A stretch of DNA of 64,000 nucleotides from Sanguibacter inulinus (lineage in GTDB: Bacteria; Actinomycetota; Actinomycetes; Actinomycetales; Cellulomonadaceae), in contig NZ_JACBYE010000019.1 of the NCBI RefSeq assembly GCF_013415325.1, positions 1 to 64,000 on the forward strand, given 5' to 3'. The notes beneath the pieces are model-generated. The model saw nothing but the letters and a program-made list of their open reading frames with translations. It searched no databases and was not told where the DNA came from. This document shows positions 13,879-22,845 of the stretch, piece after piece (the first letter of the stretch is position 1; every line of letters starts with the position of its first letter). The position numbers and the translations under genes are program-made.

Positions 13879-16482
13879 ATGTCGATCGACGAGCTTGACA
13901 CCGGCTACAGCTCTTCCAGCCAGGGCTCGGGGTCGTCAGGACCGGGGTTCGACCGCACCCCGCCCCAGGACATCGCCGCAGAGCAGAGCGTCCTCGGCGG
14001 CATGCTGATCTCGAAGGACGCCATCGCCGACGTCATCGAGCAGCTCAAGGGCACAGACTTCTACAGGCCTGCGCACGAGGCCATCTACGACACGATCCTC
14101 GACCTCTACGGCCGCGGTGAGCCTGCTGACGCCATCACCGTCGTGGCTGAGCTCACCAAGCACGGCGAGATGGGCCGCATCGGCGGGGCCCCGTACATCC
14201 ACACCCTCATCTCGATGGTGCCGACGGCCGCCAACGCGGGCTACTACGCCCGCATCGTGCGCGAGCGGGCTGTGCTGCGCCGCCTCGTGCAGGCCGGGAC
14301 GCGCATCGTCCAGCTCGGCTACGCGACCGACGGCGGTGATGTCGACGAGCTCGTCAACAACGCGCAGGCCGAGGTCTACGCCGTCACCGAGACCCGGTCC
14401 TCCGAGGACTACGCGGTGCTCGGCGACGTCATCGGCGGAGCCGTCGACGAGATCGAGGCCGCAGGCCACCGCGGCGAGGGGATGGTCGGCGTCCCGACAG
14501 GCTTCGCCGACCTCGACAGGTTGACGAACGGTCTGCACCCCGGCCAGATGATCGTGCTCGCGGCACGTCCGGCTATCGGAAAGGCGCTCGCGCTCGACAC
14601 TCCGCTCCCGACCCCCACGGGCTGGACCACGATGGGAGAGGTCCAGGTCGGCGACCAGCTCCTCGCCGCCGACGGGACGCCGACTGTCGTGGTGGCTGCG
14701 ACAGAGGTCCTTGTGGACAGGCCGTGCTACGAGGTCGTCTTCGACGACGGGACGACGATCGTCGCCGACGCCCAGCACGAGTGGTCGACGAGCGACCGTG
14801 CGTCCCGTCGCAAGCACGGCCTGCTCGGGACCGTGCGGACCACCGAGGAGATCGCGTCTTCGGTCCGGTGCGCGACGGCGGACCGCCGTGCGAACCACGC
14901 CGTAGTGACAACAGGAGCCCTTCAGCTCCCTGAAGCAGACCTTCCGCTCCACCCTTACGCGTTGGGCGTGTGGCTCGGCGACGGGCACTCGGCATCCGCC
15001 AGGTTCACGTCGGCCGACCCGGAGATCGCGATGCGCCTCGAGGGTCTCGGTCTCGTCGCCCAGCGTCGGACAGGTGCCGTCGGCCGTGCTGAGCTCTACA
15101 CGCTCCAGCTTCCGGCTGAGGCGCCCGTCGCAGAGCGCCTGTGCGCTGTCTGCGGTGTCTCGTTCGTGCCGCGCACCTCGCAGGTCAAGACCTGCGGTCG
15201 GTCCTGCGGTGGCCGGGCGAGTGCCTACTCCGCGCCCATGCCGAACCCGACCTGCCCGGACTGCGGCGCCCCGAGCACAGGGCTGCGCCGTTGTCAGGAC
15301 TGCCACAACGCCCGGGGGACCGTCGCCGGGATCCTGCGGACGCTCGAAGTGATGGACGACAAGCACATCCCTGTCTCCTACCTGCGCGGCAGCGAGGAGC
15401 AGAGGCGGGAGCTGCTCGCAGGGCTCCTCGACACCGACGGCACGGTCAACCCCACCGGCAGCCCACAGGTGACGGTGACCAGCCGCCGCCTCGCGGAGGA
15501 CACCAGAGAGCTCGTGCACAGCCTGGGGTACCGGACCGGGTGGTCCGAGCGGACCGTCAAGGGCCGCTCCGTCCTCTCGTCGACCGCCTACACGATCACC
15601 TTCACGACGGACGACGACGTCTTCGCTCTCGAGCGCAAGAAGCTGGTGCACAAGGACCGTCGCCGTCCCTCGACCCCTCGGCTGCGGAGCAGGTTCATCG
15701 TCGACGTGCGCCCCGTGGCCAGCGTGCCGGTCCGGTGCGTCGAGATCGCGCACCCGGAGCACCTGTATCTCGCGGGCCGGTCGATGGTGCCCACGCACAA
15801 CTCCACGCTAGGAATCGACATCGCGCGGTCGGCGTCGATCAAGCACGGGTTGACGTCTGTCGTGTTCTCGCTCGAGATGAGCCGCAACGAGATCACCATG
15901 CGTCTGCTGTCCGCCGAGGCGCGCATCCACCTGCAGAAGATGCGCAACGGCTCCATGGGTGAAGAAGACTGGCAGAAGCTCGCCGGGACCATGGGCAAGA
16001 TCTCCGAGGCGCCCCTCTTCATCGACGACTCGCCGAACATGTCGCTCATGGAGATCCGCGCCAAGTGCCGACGCCTCAAGCAGAAGCACGACCTCAAGCT
16101 CGTGGTCATCGACTACCTCCAGCTGATGACGTCCGGCAAGCGCGTCGAGTCTCGCCAGCAGGAGGTCTCGGAGTTCTCCCGTGCGCTCAAGCTGCTCGCC
16201 AAAGAGCTCGAGGTGCCGCTCATCGCGATCTCGCAGCTGAACCGTGGCGCCGAGCAGCGCACCGACAAGCGCCCCGCGATGTCCGACCTGCGTGAGTCCG
16301 GCTCGATCGAGCAGGACGCCGACATCGTCATCCTGCTGCACCGCGAAGACGCCTACGAGAAGGAGTCTCCGCGCGCCGGGGAGGCCGACCTCATCGTGGC
16401 CAAGCACCGTAACGGCCCGACCGACGTGCTGACCGTCGCCTTCCAGGGGCACTACTCGCGCTTCGTCGACATGCAGGCGTGA
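13879..16482 (+). CDS. dnaB: Replicative DNA helicase DnaB with an in-frame intein
   Basis: The 867-residue precursor includes a 406-residue intein; removal leaves 461 residues, the normal DnaB size. The N-extein (1-235) has the primase-interacting domain with PPQDIAAEQSVLGGMLISKDAI and ends at the Walker A half ARPAIGK. The C-extein resumes STLGIDIARS, restoring GKST. It continues through VVFSLEMSRNEITMRLLSAEA, LVVIDYLQLM (Walker B) and ISQLNRGAEQRTDKRPAMSDLRESGSIEQDAD. Start ATG 13879 follows AAGGA; the open frame further upstream would cross the DnaA-box cluster and lacks similarity. It unwinds DNA at the fork. Confidence 0.96.
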   Translation: MSIDELDTGYSSSSQGSGSSGPGFDRTPPQDIAAEQSVLGGMLISKDAIADVIEQLKGTDFYRPAHEAIYDTILDLYGRGEPADAITVVAELTKHGEMGRIGGAPYIHTLISMVPTAANAGYYARIVRERAVLRRLVQAGTRIVQLGYATDGGDVDELVNNAQAEVYAVTETRSSEDYAVLGDVIGGAVDEIEAAGHRGEGMVGVPTGFADLDRLTNGLHPGQMIVLAARPAIGKALALDTPLPTPTGWTTMGEVQVGDQLLAADGTPTVVVAATEVLVDRPCYEVVFDDGTTIVADAQHEWSTSDRASRRKHGLLGTVRTTEEIASSVRCATADRRANHAVVTTGALQLPEADLPLHPYALGVWLGDGHSASARFTSADPEIAMRLEGLGLVAQRRTGAVGRAELYTLQLPAEAPVAERLCAVCGVSFVPRTSQVKTCGRSCGGRASAYSAPMPNPTCPDCGAPSTGLRRCQDCHNARGTVAGILRTLEVMDDKHIPVSYLRGSEEQRRELLAGLLDTDGTVNPTGSPQVTVTSRRLAEDTRELVHSLGYRTGWSERTVKGRSVLSSTAYTITFTTDDDVFALERKKLVHKDRRRPSTPRLRSRFIVDVRPVASVPVRCVEIAHPEHLYLAGRSMVPTHNSTLGIDIARSASIKHGLTSVVFSLEMSRNEITMRLLSAEARIHLQKMRNGSMGEEDWQKLAGTMGKISEAPLFIDDSPNMSLMEIRAKCRRLKQKHDLKLVVIDYLQLMTSGKRVESRQQEVSEFSRALKLLAKELEVPLIAISQLNRGAEQRTDKRPAMSDLRESGSIEQDADIVILLHREDAYEKESPRAGEADLIVAKHRNGPTDVLTVAFQGHYSRFVDMQA
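14584..15801 (+). mobile_element. Class 3 intein with LAGLIDADG endonuclease in the DnaB Walker A loop
   Basis: The intein starts with Ala directly after GK (ALALDTPLPTPTGW) instead of Cys or Ser, and ends PTHN before Ser. The three residues diagnostic of class 3 splicing are present: Trp in DAQHEWST (block B), Cys in VRCVEIAH (block F) and Thr in PTHN (block G). The endonuclease has two LAGLIDADG-like motifs, YALGVWLGDGHS and LLAGLLDTDGTV, both with acidic residues kept, so it may be active. Between them is a Cys-rich insert (about 15137-15317) with CxxC...CxxxC and CxxC...CxxC spacing that looks like two zinc-binding modules. Boundaries are exact from restored helicase motifs. Confidence 0.93.
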
Positions 16483-16512
16483 ACGCGGGGGATACCGGAG
16501 AAGGGCACAGGG

Positions 16513-17181
16513 TTGAGAGCTGTCCATCCGGCCGCACGTCGACTGGCGGCGGTCCTCGCCGTCGTCCTGGTGGTGGCAGGCGTTGTGGCCACGGCGGTCG
16601 GTCTCGTGCGGTGGCTCGAGCCGCTGACCGACCTGGAGGGCGGGGTCTCGGTGCCGGTCCAGGTGACAGCCTCTGACGGGGTAGGAGCCGACCTGCAGCT
16701 CCTCGTCGAGATGGAGCCCTACGACGACGTGCGGGTCGGCGGCATCCCGACGGGTGGTCTCCCGCACACCGACCACCGCACCTACCCGCTCGGTGTCGTG
16801 ACGGTCTACGCTCCCGACGCCTCGACGAGCGAGAAGCTCCTGTCCCGAGCAGACGCGATGCTGCGCGGGATCGCCCTGCTCGTCGCGGCCCTCGCGCTCC
16901 GGCCGGTGCTCCGTGCCGTCGCCGCCGACCGGCCTCTGCGACGCCACGACGGTCGTCGCGTGCAGGTCGCGGCCCTGTGCGTGGTCGTCGGCGGCTACGT
17001 CGCACCGCTCCTGCCGTGGCTGGCCAGCGCGTCCGTGCTCACCAGGCTGGACGACCCCCACGGCCTCAGCGCGACGCCCGTGCACCACCTCGAGGTGTTC
17101 GTGGTCGCGGCGCTGGTGGTGCTCGTCGGTGCTGTGATGAGTGCTGGCACGCAGGAACCACGCGAGGTGTCGAGGGCCTGA
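16513..17181 (+). CDS. Membrane protein of unknown function (DUF2975-like layout)
   Basis: The product has 222 residues starting at TTG 16513, with GAGAAGG upstream. I see four hydrophobic segments: about 8-30, 117-135, 155-180 and 195-215. An outside-facing loop between the first two carries VQVTASDGVGADLQLLVEM. The four-helix arrangement resembles DUF2975 proteins, but I cannot confirm membership. It begins 30 nt after dnaB and could be cotranscribed with it. There is no catalytic motif. Confidence 0.65.
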   Translation: MRAVHPAARRLAAVLAVVLVVAGVVATAVGLVRWLEPLTDLEGGVSVPVQVTASDGVGADLQLLVEMEPYDDVRVGGIPTGGLPHTDHRTYPLGVVTVYAPDASTSEKLLSRADAMLRGIALLVAALALRPVLRAVAADRPLRRHDGRRVQVAALCVVVGGYVAPLLPWLASASVLTRLDDPHGLSATPVHHLEVFVVAALVVLVGAVMSAGTQEPREVSRA

Positions 17182-17233
17182 CCCGTCCGACGCTGTCAGG
17201 CCGGACCGCCCGTGGGTGTGTAGCGTCTGGCGG

Positions 17234-18235
17234 ATGAGCCACGACGCGCAGGACCATGTCTCGACAGGACACCTCCCCGGGCGGGACGTGGTCGGCGAGG
17301 CCGTGCAGCGCGCCCACGAGGACTTCCGGTTGCTCGACGAGGGCGAGGTCATCCAGGACGTCCCGGCGCTCGCGGACGCCGACCCGGACCTCTTCGGGGT
17401 CGCGCTGGTCCACGTCGACGGCACGGAGCACACGGTCGGTGACTCCGGGCACAGGTTCACCATCCAGTCGATCTCGAAGGCCTTCGTCTACGCGCTGGTC
17501 TGCCAGGAGATCGGCCACGACGCCGTGCTCGCCAAGGTCGGGGTGGACAACACGGGTGTGCCCTTCGACTCGGTCCTGGCGATCGAGCACAACGAGGGCC
17601 ACCCGATGAATCCGATGGTCAACGCGGGTGCGATCGCCACGACGGGGTTGGTCCCCGGGGCCAGTCGCGACGGCCGCTGGGGCTTCGTGCTCGACGGGCT
17701 GTCGCGGTTCGCGGGCCGGGACCTCGAGGTCGACGAGGACGTCTTCGCGTCGGAGTCTAAGGAGAACGAGCGCAACCTCGGTCTCGCGCACCTGCTCCAG
17801 GGCCACGACAGGCTCAGCGGTGACCCTGCGGAGGTCGTCGACACCTACACCCGGCAGTGCGCGCTGCTCGTCGACGCGCGCGACCTCGCGGTCATGGGCG
17901 CGACGCTCGCCGGTGGCGGTGTGAACCCGGTGACCGGCGTCCAGGTCGTCGACCCGTCGATCTGCCGGGACACGCTGAGCGTCCTCGCGTCGACCGGGAT
18001 GTACGAGCGGTCGGGGGAGTGGCTCTTCGAGGTCGGGGCACCGGCCAAGAGCGGCATCTCCGGGGGCATCGTCACCGTGTCGCCGGGCAAGGGGGCCATC
18101 GGTACCTATTCGCCGCTGCTCGACGACGCGGGAAACTCGGTCCGTGGTCGCCGCGCCACGGCACAGCTCGCGCGCGAGCTCGGGCTCGACGTCTTCGCGT
18201 CACTCCCCGCGCCCCGGCACTCGTCGACCACCTGA
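17234..18235 (+). CDS. glsA: Glutaminase
   Basis: The enzyme hydrolyses glutamine to glutamate and ammonia. The 333-residue protein has the serine beta-lactamase-like core of the glutaminase family: the S-x-x-K nucleophile pair in FTIQSISKAF (Ser near residue 79), NPMVNAGAIATT, ESKENERNLGLAHLL, and KSGISGGIVTVSPGKGAIGTYSPLL near the C-terminus. Start ATG 17234 follows GGCGG only weakly; the reading frame upstream has no family similarity. It stands alone between a membrane protein and the convergent secretion operon. Confidence 0.93.
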   Translation: MSHDAQDHVSTGHLPGRDVVGEAVQRAHEDFRLLDEGEVIQDVPALADADPDLFGVALVHVDGTEHTVGDSGHRFTIQSISKAFVYALVCQEIGHDAVLAKVGVDNTGVPFDSVLAIEHNEGHPMNPMVNAGAIATTGLVPGASRDGRWGFVLDGLSRFAGRDLEVDEDVFASESKENERNLGLAHLLQGHDRLSGDPAEVVDTYTRQCALLVDARDLAVMGATLAGGGVNPVTGVQVVDPSICRDTLSVLASTGMYERSGEWLFEVGAPAKSGISGGIVTVSPGKGAIGTYSPLLDDAGNSVRGRRATAQLARELGLDVFASLPAPRHSSTT

Positions 18236-18300
18236 CCGGAGTGTCGGTGCGCCGCGTCTAGGCCGACTCGTCCTCCGGACCGTCTGCCGAGAGGCACCGA

Positions 18301-18337
18301 CCGGCTGGACCGCTCTCGAGGAGGGCGGTCGGGCCGG
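18301..18337. terminator. Bidirectional hairpin between glsA and the secretion operon
   Basis: CCGGCTGGACCGC (18301-18313) pairs with GCGGTCGGGCCGG (18325-18337) with one or two mismatches around an 11-nt loop. It lies in the 126-bp convergent gap, so it can end both transcripts. Confidence 0.65.
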
Positions 18338-18361
18338 TGAGGTCCCCAGGACCGCAGCTGC

Positions 18362-18913
18362 TCAGGACCGCAGCGCCCACCCGCAATAGCTGCGCCATGC
18401 GTGGACCGCCGCGCGGGTGCGCCGTCGGAGCGTGCGGAGGTCTTCCGGGACGCTGCCCGGCCGGGCGAGGGCGCGGTCGAAGGGGAGCCGCAGGACCGCT
18501 CCTGCTGGCGCCTTCTCGAGCGTGGCCCCGCGCTGCCTGCCGTACACCTCGGTCTGGACGACGGCGACGCGGGCCAGGAGCGCGCTGTCACCCTCGGCGA
18601 TCGCCGCCGTCAGCCGCAGGGCGTCGGCGGTCCCGAGCGGGGTCGCGGGGGCCGCGACGGCGACGGCCACCTCACCCGACCGCAGCAGGTCGAGCGCGTC
18701 GGCTGCGGCGCAGACCCCGACGTCCCAGATCGCCGACTGCGGGTCGACCCGGTTGACCTCGTCCCCGCCGCATCGCTCGACGAGCCCGGTGCCGCCCGTG
18801 CCGAAGAGCCCTGGGGCACCGCGGGCGTCGTCACGGGTCGCCGCGAAGGCGAGCGCAGCGAGGGTGCTGGCCCCGGCTCCCGAGGTCACCGAGACGATCG
18901 CGAGGGTCCTCAC
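18362..18913 (-). CDS. ParA/MinD-like protein, last gene of the type VII secretion operon
   Basis: The 183-residue protein starts GTG 18913 as VRTLAIVSVTSGAGASTLAALAFAA, a P-loop-like N-terminus of the ParA/MinD fold. The usual Lys before Ser/Thr is replaced (GAGAST), so nucleotide binding may be altered. It is short for a full ParA ATPase and overlaps the eccC stop by 4 nt (GTGA). A longer paralogue with the same kind of degenerate loop sits on the other side of eccC. ParA-like partners occur in some actinobacterial secretion loci, where a localisation or assembly role has been proposed. Confidence 0.7.
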   Translation of the reverse strand: MRTLAIVSVTSGAGASTLAALAFAATRDDARGAPGLFGTGGTGLVERCGGDEVNRVDPQSAIWDVGVCAAADALDLLRSGEVAVAVAAPATPLGTADALRLTAAIAEGDSALLARVAVVQTEVYGRQRGATLEKAPAGAVLRLPFDRALARPGSVPEDLRTLRRRTRAAVHAWRSYCGWALRS

Positions 18914-21900
18914 GACTCGACCTCCGGGTCGCGGGCCACCTGGATGACGTGCGGGCGCCCCCCGCGGCGGATGAAGCGACCGCGCCCGGGCGGGAACCTC
19001 TCGGGGTAGATCCGGCTGACCAGCTGACCCTCGCTGCGCTCGCCCGACATGAGCAGGATCGAGCCGCCGGTGTCCCGGGTCACCTGGATCATCTGCGAGT
19101 ACATGGCGCGGCTCGCCCCGGCGACGGGCCGGGTGAGCACGACGTGCAGACCGAGGTCGCGCGCGCTCGGCATGTACGGCATGAGCGGCGCGAAGGGATC
19201 CGCACCACCCGCCGAGACGATGTCGTAGTCGTCGATGAGCACGACGATGCGCGGCTCGCGGGCCCGCTCCTCGGGTGAGCGGCCGGGCCGCTGCTCGAGC
19301 TCGCTCGCGATCGACTCGGCGAGCCCGCGTGCCTGGGTCGCGTTCTTGGCGTGCGCGGCGAGGTAGTCGTCCTCGACCACGTCGGGCACGTTGCCCCGCG
19401 GGTCGACGACGGCGATCGCGAGCTCGTCGCTGCTGAACCTCTCGATGAGACCCTTCGCGATGGTGCGCAGCAGGGTCGTCTTGCCGCACCGCGAGTCGCC
19501 GAGGACCACGAGGTGCTGGTCGTCGCCGGTGAGCTCCCAGAGCGCGGCCTCCATGGTGTCCTGGCGCAGCCCGATCGGGACGACGTCGGGCTCGTCGAAG
19601 GCGTCGGGCAGCTCGGCGCGGTCCACGTCGAGCGGCAGGAGGCGGATCGGCGCGGCGGCCGGGCCGCTCCACGACTCTGCGGTCCGCCGGGCGAGGGCCT
19701 CGAGCTCGTCACCGACGGCGTCGTCGCCGACGACGTTGAGGACGGGCAGCGCGACCTGCGCGAGGTTCTTCGTGTCGAGGATCGCCCGACCCGGGGTGTC
19801 GGCCGAGAGCGTCGCGGACAGCTTGCGGTCGATGCTCGACTCCGCAGGGTCGTTCAGGCGCAGCTCGACGCGGGTGCCGAAGAGCGCCTGGTGGCCCATC
19901 CGCAGCTCGCTCCACCGGGTGAGCCCGACGACGAGGTGGATGCCGAAGCTCGCGGCCCTCGTCATGATGTCGGTGAAGGCTGTCTCGATCTCCTCGAAGT
20001 CCTGACGGATCTGCCCGTAGCCGTCGACGAGCAGCACGATGTCTGCAGCGTCGAGCTCGGGGATGCGGCCCGCGGCGTGCATCGAGCGCAGCTGCACCAT
20101 CGAGTCGATCGAGTACTTCTTGAACACGGACTCGCGCAGCGCGAGCATGCCGCTGAGCTCTTCGACGAGCCTGAAGAGCCTGTCCCGGTGCGAGCGCGTC
20201 GCGACACCACCCACGTGCGGGAAGTGCTCGATGCGCTGGAGCCCGCCCCCGGTCAGGTCCATGCCGTACACGGCCACGTCGCGCGGGGTGTACGTGAGCG
20301 ACAGAGAGGCCGCGATGGTGCGCAGCAGCGTGCTGCGCCCGGTCTGCGGAGCCCCGATGACGGCCACGTGACCGCCCGCGCGGGCGAGGTCGAGCCGCCA
20401 CGGAGCCTGGGACTGCTGCGTCGGGTCGTCCTCGAGGCCGATGACCACGCTCAGCCCGGGGGTGCGCTCGCCGGCCTTCTCGAGCACCAGCCCGAGGGCG
20501 AGGCGGTCGGGGAGCGGCGGGAGCCACACGGGGCTCACGGCACGGTCGTCGTCGCGCACCCTGTGGACGGACTCGTCGACGAAGGTCCGGCTCGTGTCCG
20601 GGCGCGTCAGCGACGGGGTGGCAGAGGCCTGCTCCGTGCTGCCGGGGGTCGAGATCCCGTTGAAGGTGGGCAGCAGGAGCGGGCGCGCCTCGGTCTCGTC
20701 GTCGCGCGAGGCACGCTGGCCGTCGACCGGACCCGAGACGAAACCGGACCTGAAGCGCGTGTAGACGCTCGTGTCGACCTTGAGGTACCCGTAGCCGGGC
20801 AGCGCCGGCAGGTGGTACGCGTCGGGCGTGCTGAGCACGACCTGCGACTCGGGCTCGCTGAAGGTGCGCAGACCGAGCCTGTACGAGAGATACGTGTCGA
20901 GGCCGCGGAGCTTGCCACCCTCGATGCGCTGGCTCGACAGCAGCAGGTGCACACCGATCGACCGGCCGATGCGCCCGATCTGCAGGAACAGGTCGATGAA
21001 GTCGGGCTCGGCCGTGAGCAGCTCGCCGAACTCGTCGATGACCACGAACAGGTGCGGCATGGGAGCCATCTCGGGACGCTCGGCACGGAGCTGGCGGTAG
21101 TGCGAGATGGACGGGGAGGACCCGGCCTCCTTGAGCATCCGCTGGCGCCGGACGACCTCGCCCTGGATCGACGCGCGGGCGCGCGTGGTGAGCTGCGGGT
21201 CGTCGGCGAGGTTGTCGATCAGCCCGGCGAGGTGCGGGAGCCCCGCGAAGGGTGCGAAGGCTGCCCCACCCTTGTAGTCGACGAGGATCATCGAGAGGTC
21301 TTCGGGCGGGTGCGTCAGCGCGAGGGACAAGATCAGCGTGCGGAGCATCTCGGACTTGCCCGAGCCTGTGGCGCCGATGCAGATGCCGTGCGGGCCCATG
21401 CCCAGCTGCGCGCTCTCCTTGAGGTCGAGCCGCACGGGGTAACCCTGGTCGTCGGTCGCGAAGGGCACGTTGAGGAACTGCGCGGGCGACCGGGGACGCC
21501 AGAGCGTCTCGGGGTCGACGTCGTCGAGGCTGTCGATGCCGAGCAGCTCGTAGATGTCGAGAGTCCTGTTGCCCTCCTCGTCCTGGGTCGCCGAGAGCGA
21601 GAGGCGCATGGCGGCCATCGCGCGGGCTGTCGACTCGAAGAGCGGCACACCGGTCTGGTCTGGCTCGAGGCTGACGTCGAGGGCGTCGGGTGTCCCAGGG
21701 GAGGTGGTGAGCGTCCCGGTCACGGTCCCGGCAGCGTCGAGCGTGATCCGCACGTCGAGCTCGCTCGGCTCGTCGAGCCGGTCCGAGAGCAGGTGCACGA
21801 CTGTCACGCCGAGCTCCTGGAGCGTCGCGCCGGCGCCGACAGGCAGGGTCGACGCGCGACGTCCGTGGTCGTCGACGACCACGAGGAGGCGAGACGGCTG

Positions 21901-22845
21901 GCTGCGCACAGACCCTGTCCGCTTCGAGGAGTGGGCGTGCTGGAGCCTGTCGGTCAGCGTGCTGCCGAGCACGTGCGCCAGGCTCGAGAGGTCGGGGGCG
22001 ACCCTGCGGGCAGGGACAGGTCCGTCGAACAGCTCGGGGTCCTGGACGTGCGGGAGCAGGTCGAGCCCCTGCCAGTCCGCGCTGCGGTCGGGGGCGTAGG
22101 CCGCGGCGATCGAGAGGTCGTCGGGTCCGTGCTGCGCGGCGAGCTGGAGCAGCATGCTGCGGACCGTCGCGACGGTGTGCGCGCGGTCGCCCACGACAGC
22201 CATGACGGCCACGTCCCGCAGGTCGACTGTCACCGGCATGGCTTCGACCCGCTCGACCTGGTCGGCGATCAGCCGGGCCTCGGACAGCAAGATCGGGTCG
22301 TGAGGCTCCATCGGCGACGAGGCAGGCGGGACCGTGAGGTCGAACCACGGCACGGCGCCGGTGCCCACGCGCACGGTGAGGAAGTCGGCGTCCCGGCGCC
22401 GACGCTCCCACAGGCGTCGCGGGTCGCGGACGAGCGCCATGAGGGCCGAGGGCTCGGGGTGCATCACGGCGGCGTCGCGCCGGGCGTCGGCTGTGCGGGC
22501 GGCGAGGTCCCGGCGGAGCTTCTCGAGGTAGTCGAGGTAGAGCTCGCGCTTGGCGCGCTCCTGCTTGGCCGCACGGCCGCGCGAGGAGACCGCGAAGCCG
22601 ATGCCGCCGACGATCGCGACGACGAAGACGAGCGCTGCGACGACCATGAACAACGGCTGCCCGTTGCGCATGACGACCATCATGACGACCGAGGTCATGG
22701 CACCGACGATCGGCAGGAGCATCTGGAGCGGCGTGCGGCCGCCCTGGTCGTCGCCGAGCGGGGGTGGGGGCGCGATCGACTCGGGCTCCGGCGCGGTGAC
22801 CGGAACTGTGGTCCGGGTCGGGCGGTGGACGATCTTGAGACTCAT
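18910..22845 (-). CDS. eccC: Type VII secretion FtsK/SpoIIIE-family ATPase EccC (fused EccCa-EccCb)
   Basis: This is the motor and substrate-recognition component of ESX secretion at the inner membrane. It has 1311 residues. Two membrane helices lie near residues 40-57 and 64-84, then a DUF-type stalk, then three FtsK/SpoIIIE ATPase domains. Domain 1 has GATGSGKSEM (near residue 496) and Walker B ILVDYKGGAAF. Domain 2 has GAPQTGRSTLL (near 834), where Lys is replaced by Arg. Domain 3 has GDSRCGKTTLL (near 1120) with AVVDPRG. The ATG at 22845 overlaps the preceding ParA-like gene stop (ATGA); the frame upstream is antisense/alternative. No FHA domain is fused, unlike firmicute EssC. Confidence 0.94.
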   Translation of the reverse strand: MSLKIVHRPTRTTVPVTAPEPESIAPPPPLGDDQGGRTPLQMLLPIVGAMTSVVMMVVMRNGQPLFMVVAALVFVVAIVGGIGFAVSSRGRAAKQERAKRELYLDYLEKLRRDLAARTADARRDAAVMHPEPSALMALVRDPRRLWERRRRDADFLTVRVGTGAVPWFDLTVPPASSPMEPHDPILLSEARLIADQVERVEAMPVTVDLRDVAVMAVVGDRAHTVATVRSMLLQLAAQHGPDDLSIAAAYAPDRSADWQGLDLLPHVQDPELFDGPVPARRVAPDLSSLAHVLGSTLTDRLQHAHSSKRTGSVRSQPSRLLVVVDDHGRRASTLPVGAGATLQELGVTVVHLLSDRLDEPSELDVRITLDAAGTVTGTLTTSPGTPDALDVSLEPDQTGVPLFESTARAMAAMRLSLSATQDEEGNRTLDIYELLGIDSLDDVDPETLWRPRSPAQFLNVPFATDDQGYPVRLDLKESAQLGMGPHGICIGATGSGKSEMLRTLILSLALTHPPEDLSMILVDYKGGAAFAPFAGLPHLAGLIDNLADDPQLTTRARASIQGEVVRRQRMLKEAGSSPSISHYRQLRAERPEMAPMPHLFVVIDEFGELLTAEPDFIDLFLQIGRIGRSIGVHLLLSSQRIEGGKLRGLDTYLSYRLGLRTFSEPESQVVLSTPDAYHLPALPGYGYLKVDTSVYTRFRSGFVSGPVDGQRASRDDETEARPLLLPTFNGISTPGSTEQASATPSLTRPDTSRTFVDESVHRVRDDDRAVSPVWLPPLPDRLALGLVLEKAGERTPGLSVVIGLEDDPTQQSQAPWRLDLARAGGHVAVIGAPQTGRSTLLRTIAASLSLTYTPRDVAVYGMDLTGGGLQRIEHFPHVGGVATRSHRDRLFRLVEELSGMLALRESVFKKYSIDSMVQLRSMHAAGRIPELDAADIVLLVDGYGQIRQDFEEIETAFTDIMTRAASFGIHLVVGLTRWSELRMGHQALFGTRVELRLNDPAESSIDRKLSATLSADTPGRAILDTKNLAQVALPVLNVVGDDAVGDELEALARRTAESWSGPAAAPIRLLPLDVDRAELPDAFDEPDVVPIGLRQDTMEAALWELTGDDQHLVVLGDSRCGKTTLLRTIAKGLIERFSSDELAIAVVDPRGNVPDVVEDDYLAAHAKNATQARGLAESIASELEQRPGRSPEERAREPRIVVLIDDYDIVSAGGADPFAPLMPYMPSARDLGLHVVLTRPVAGASRAMYSQMIQVTRDTGGSILLMSGERSEGQLVSRIYPERFPPGRGRFIRRGGRPHVIQVARDPEVES

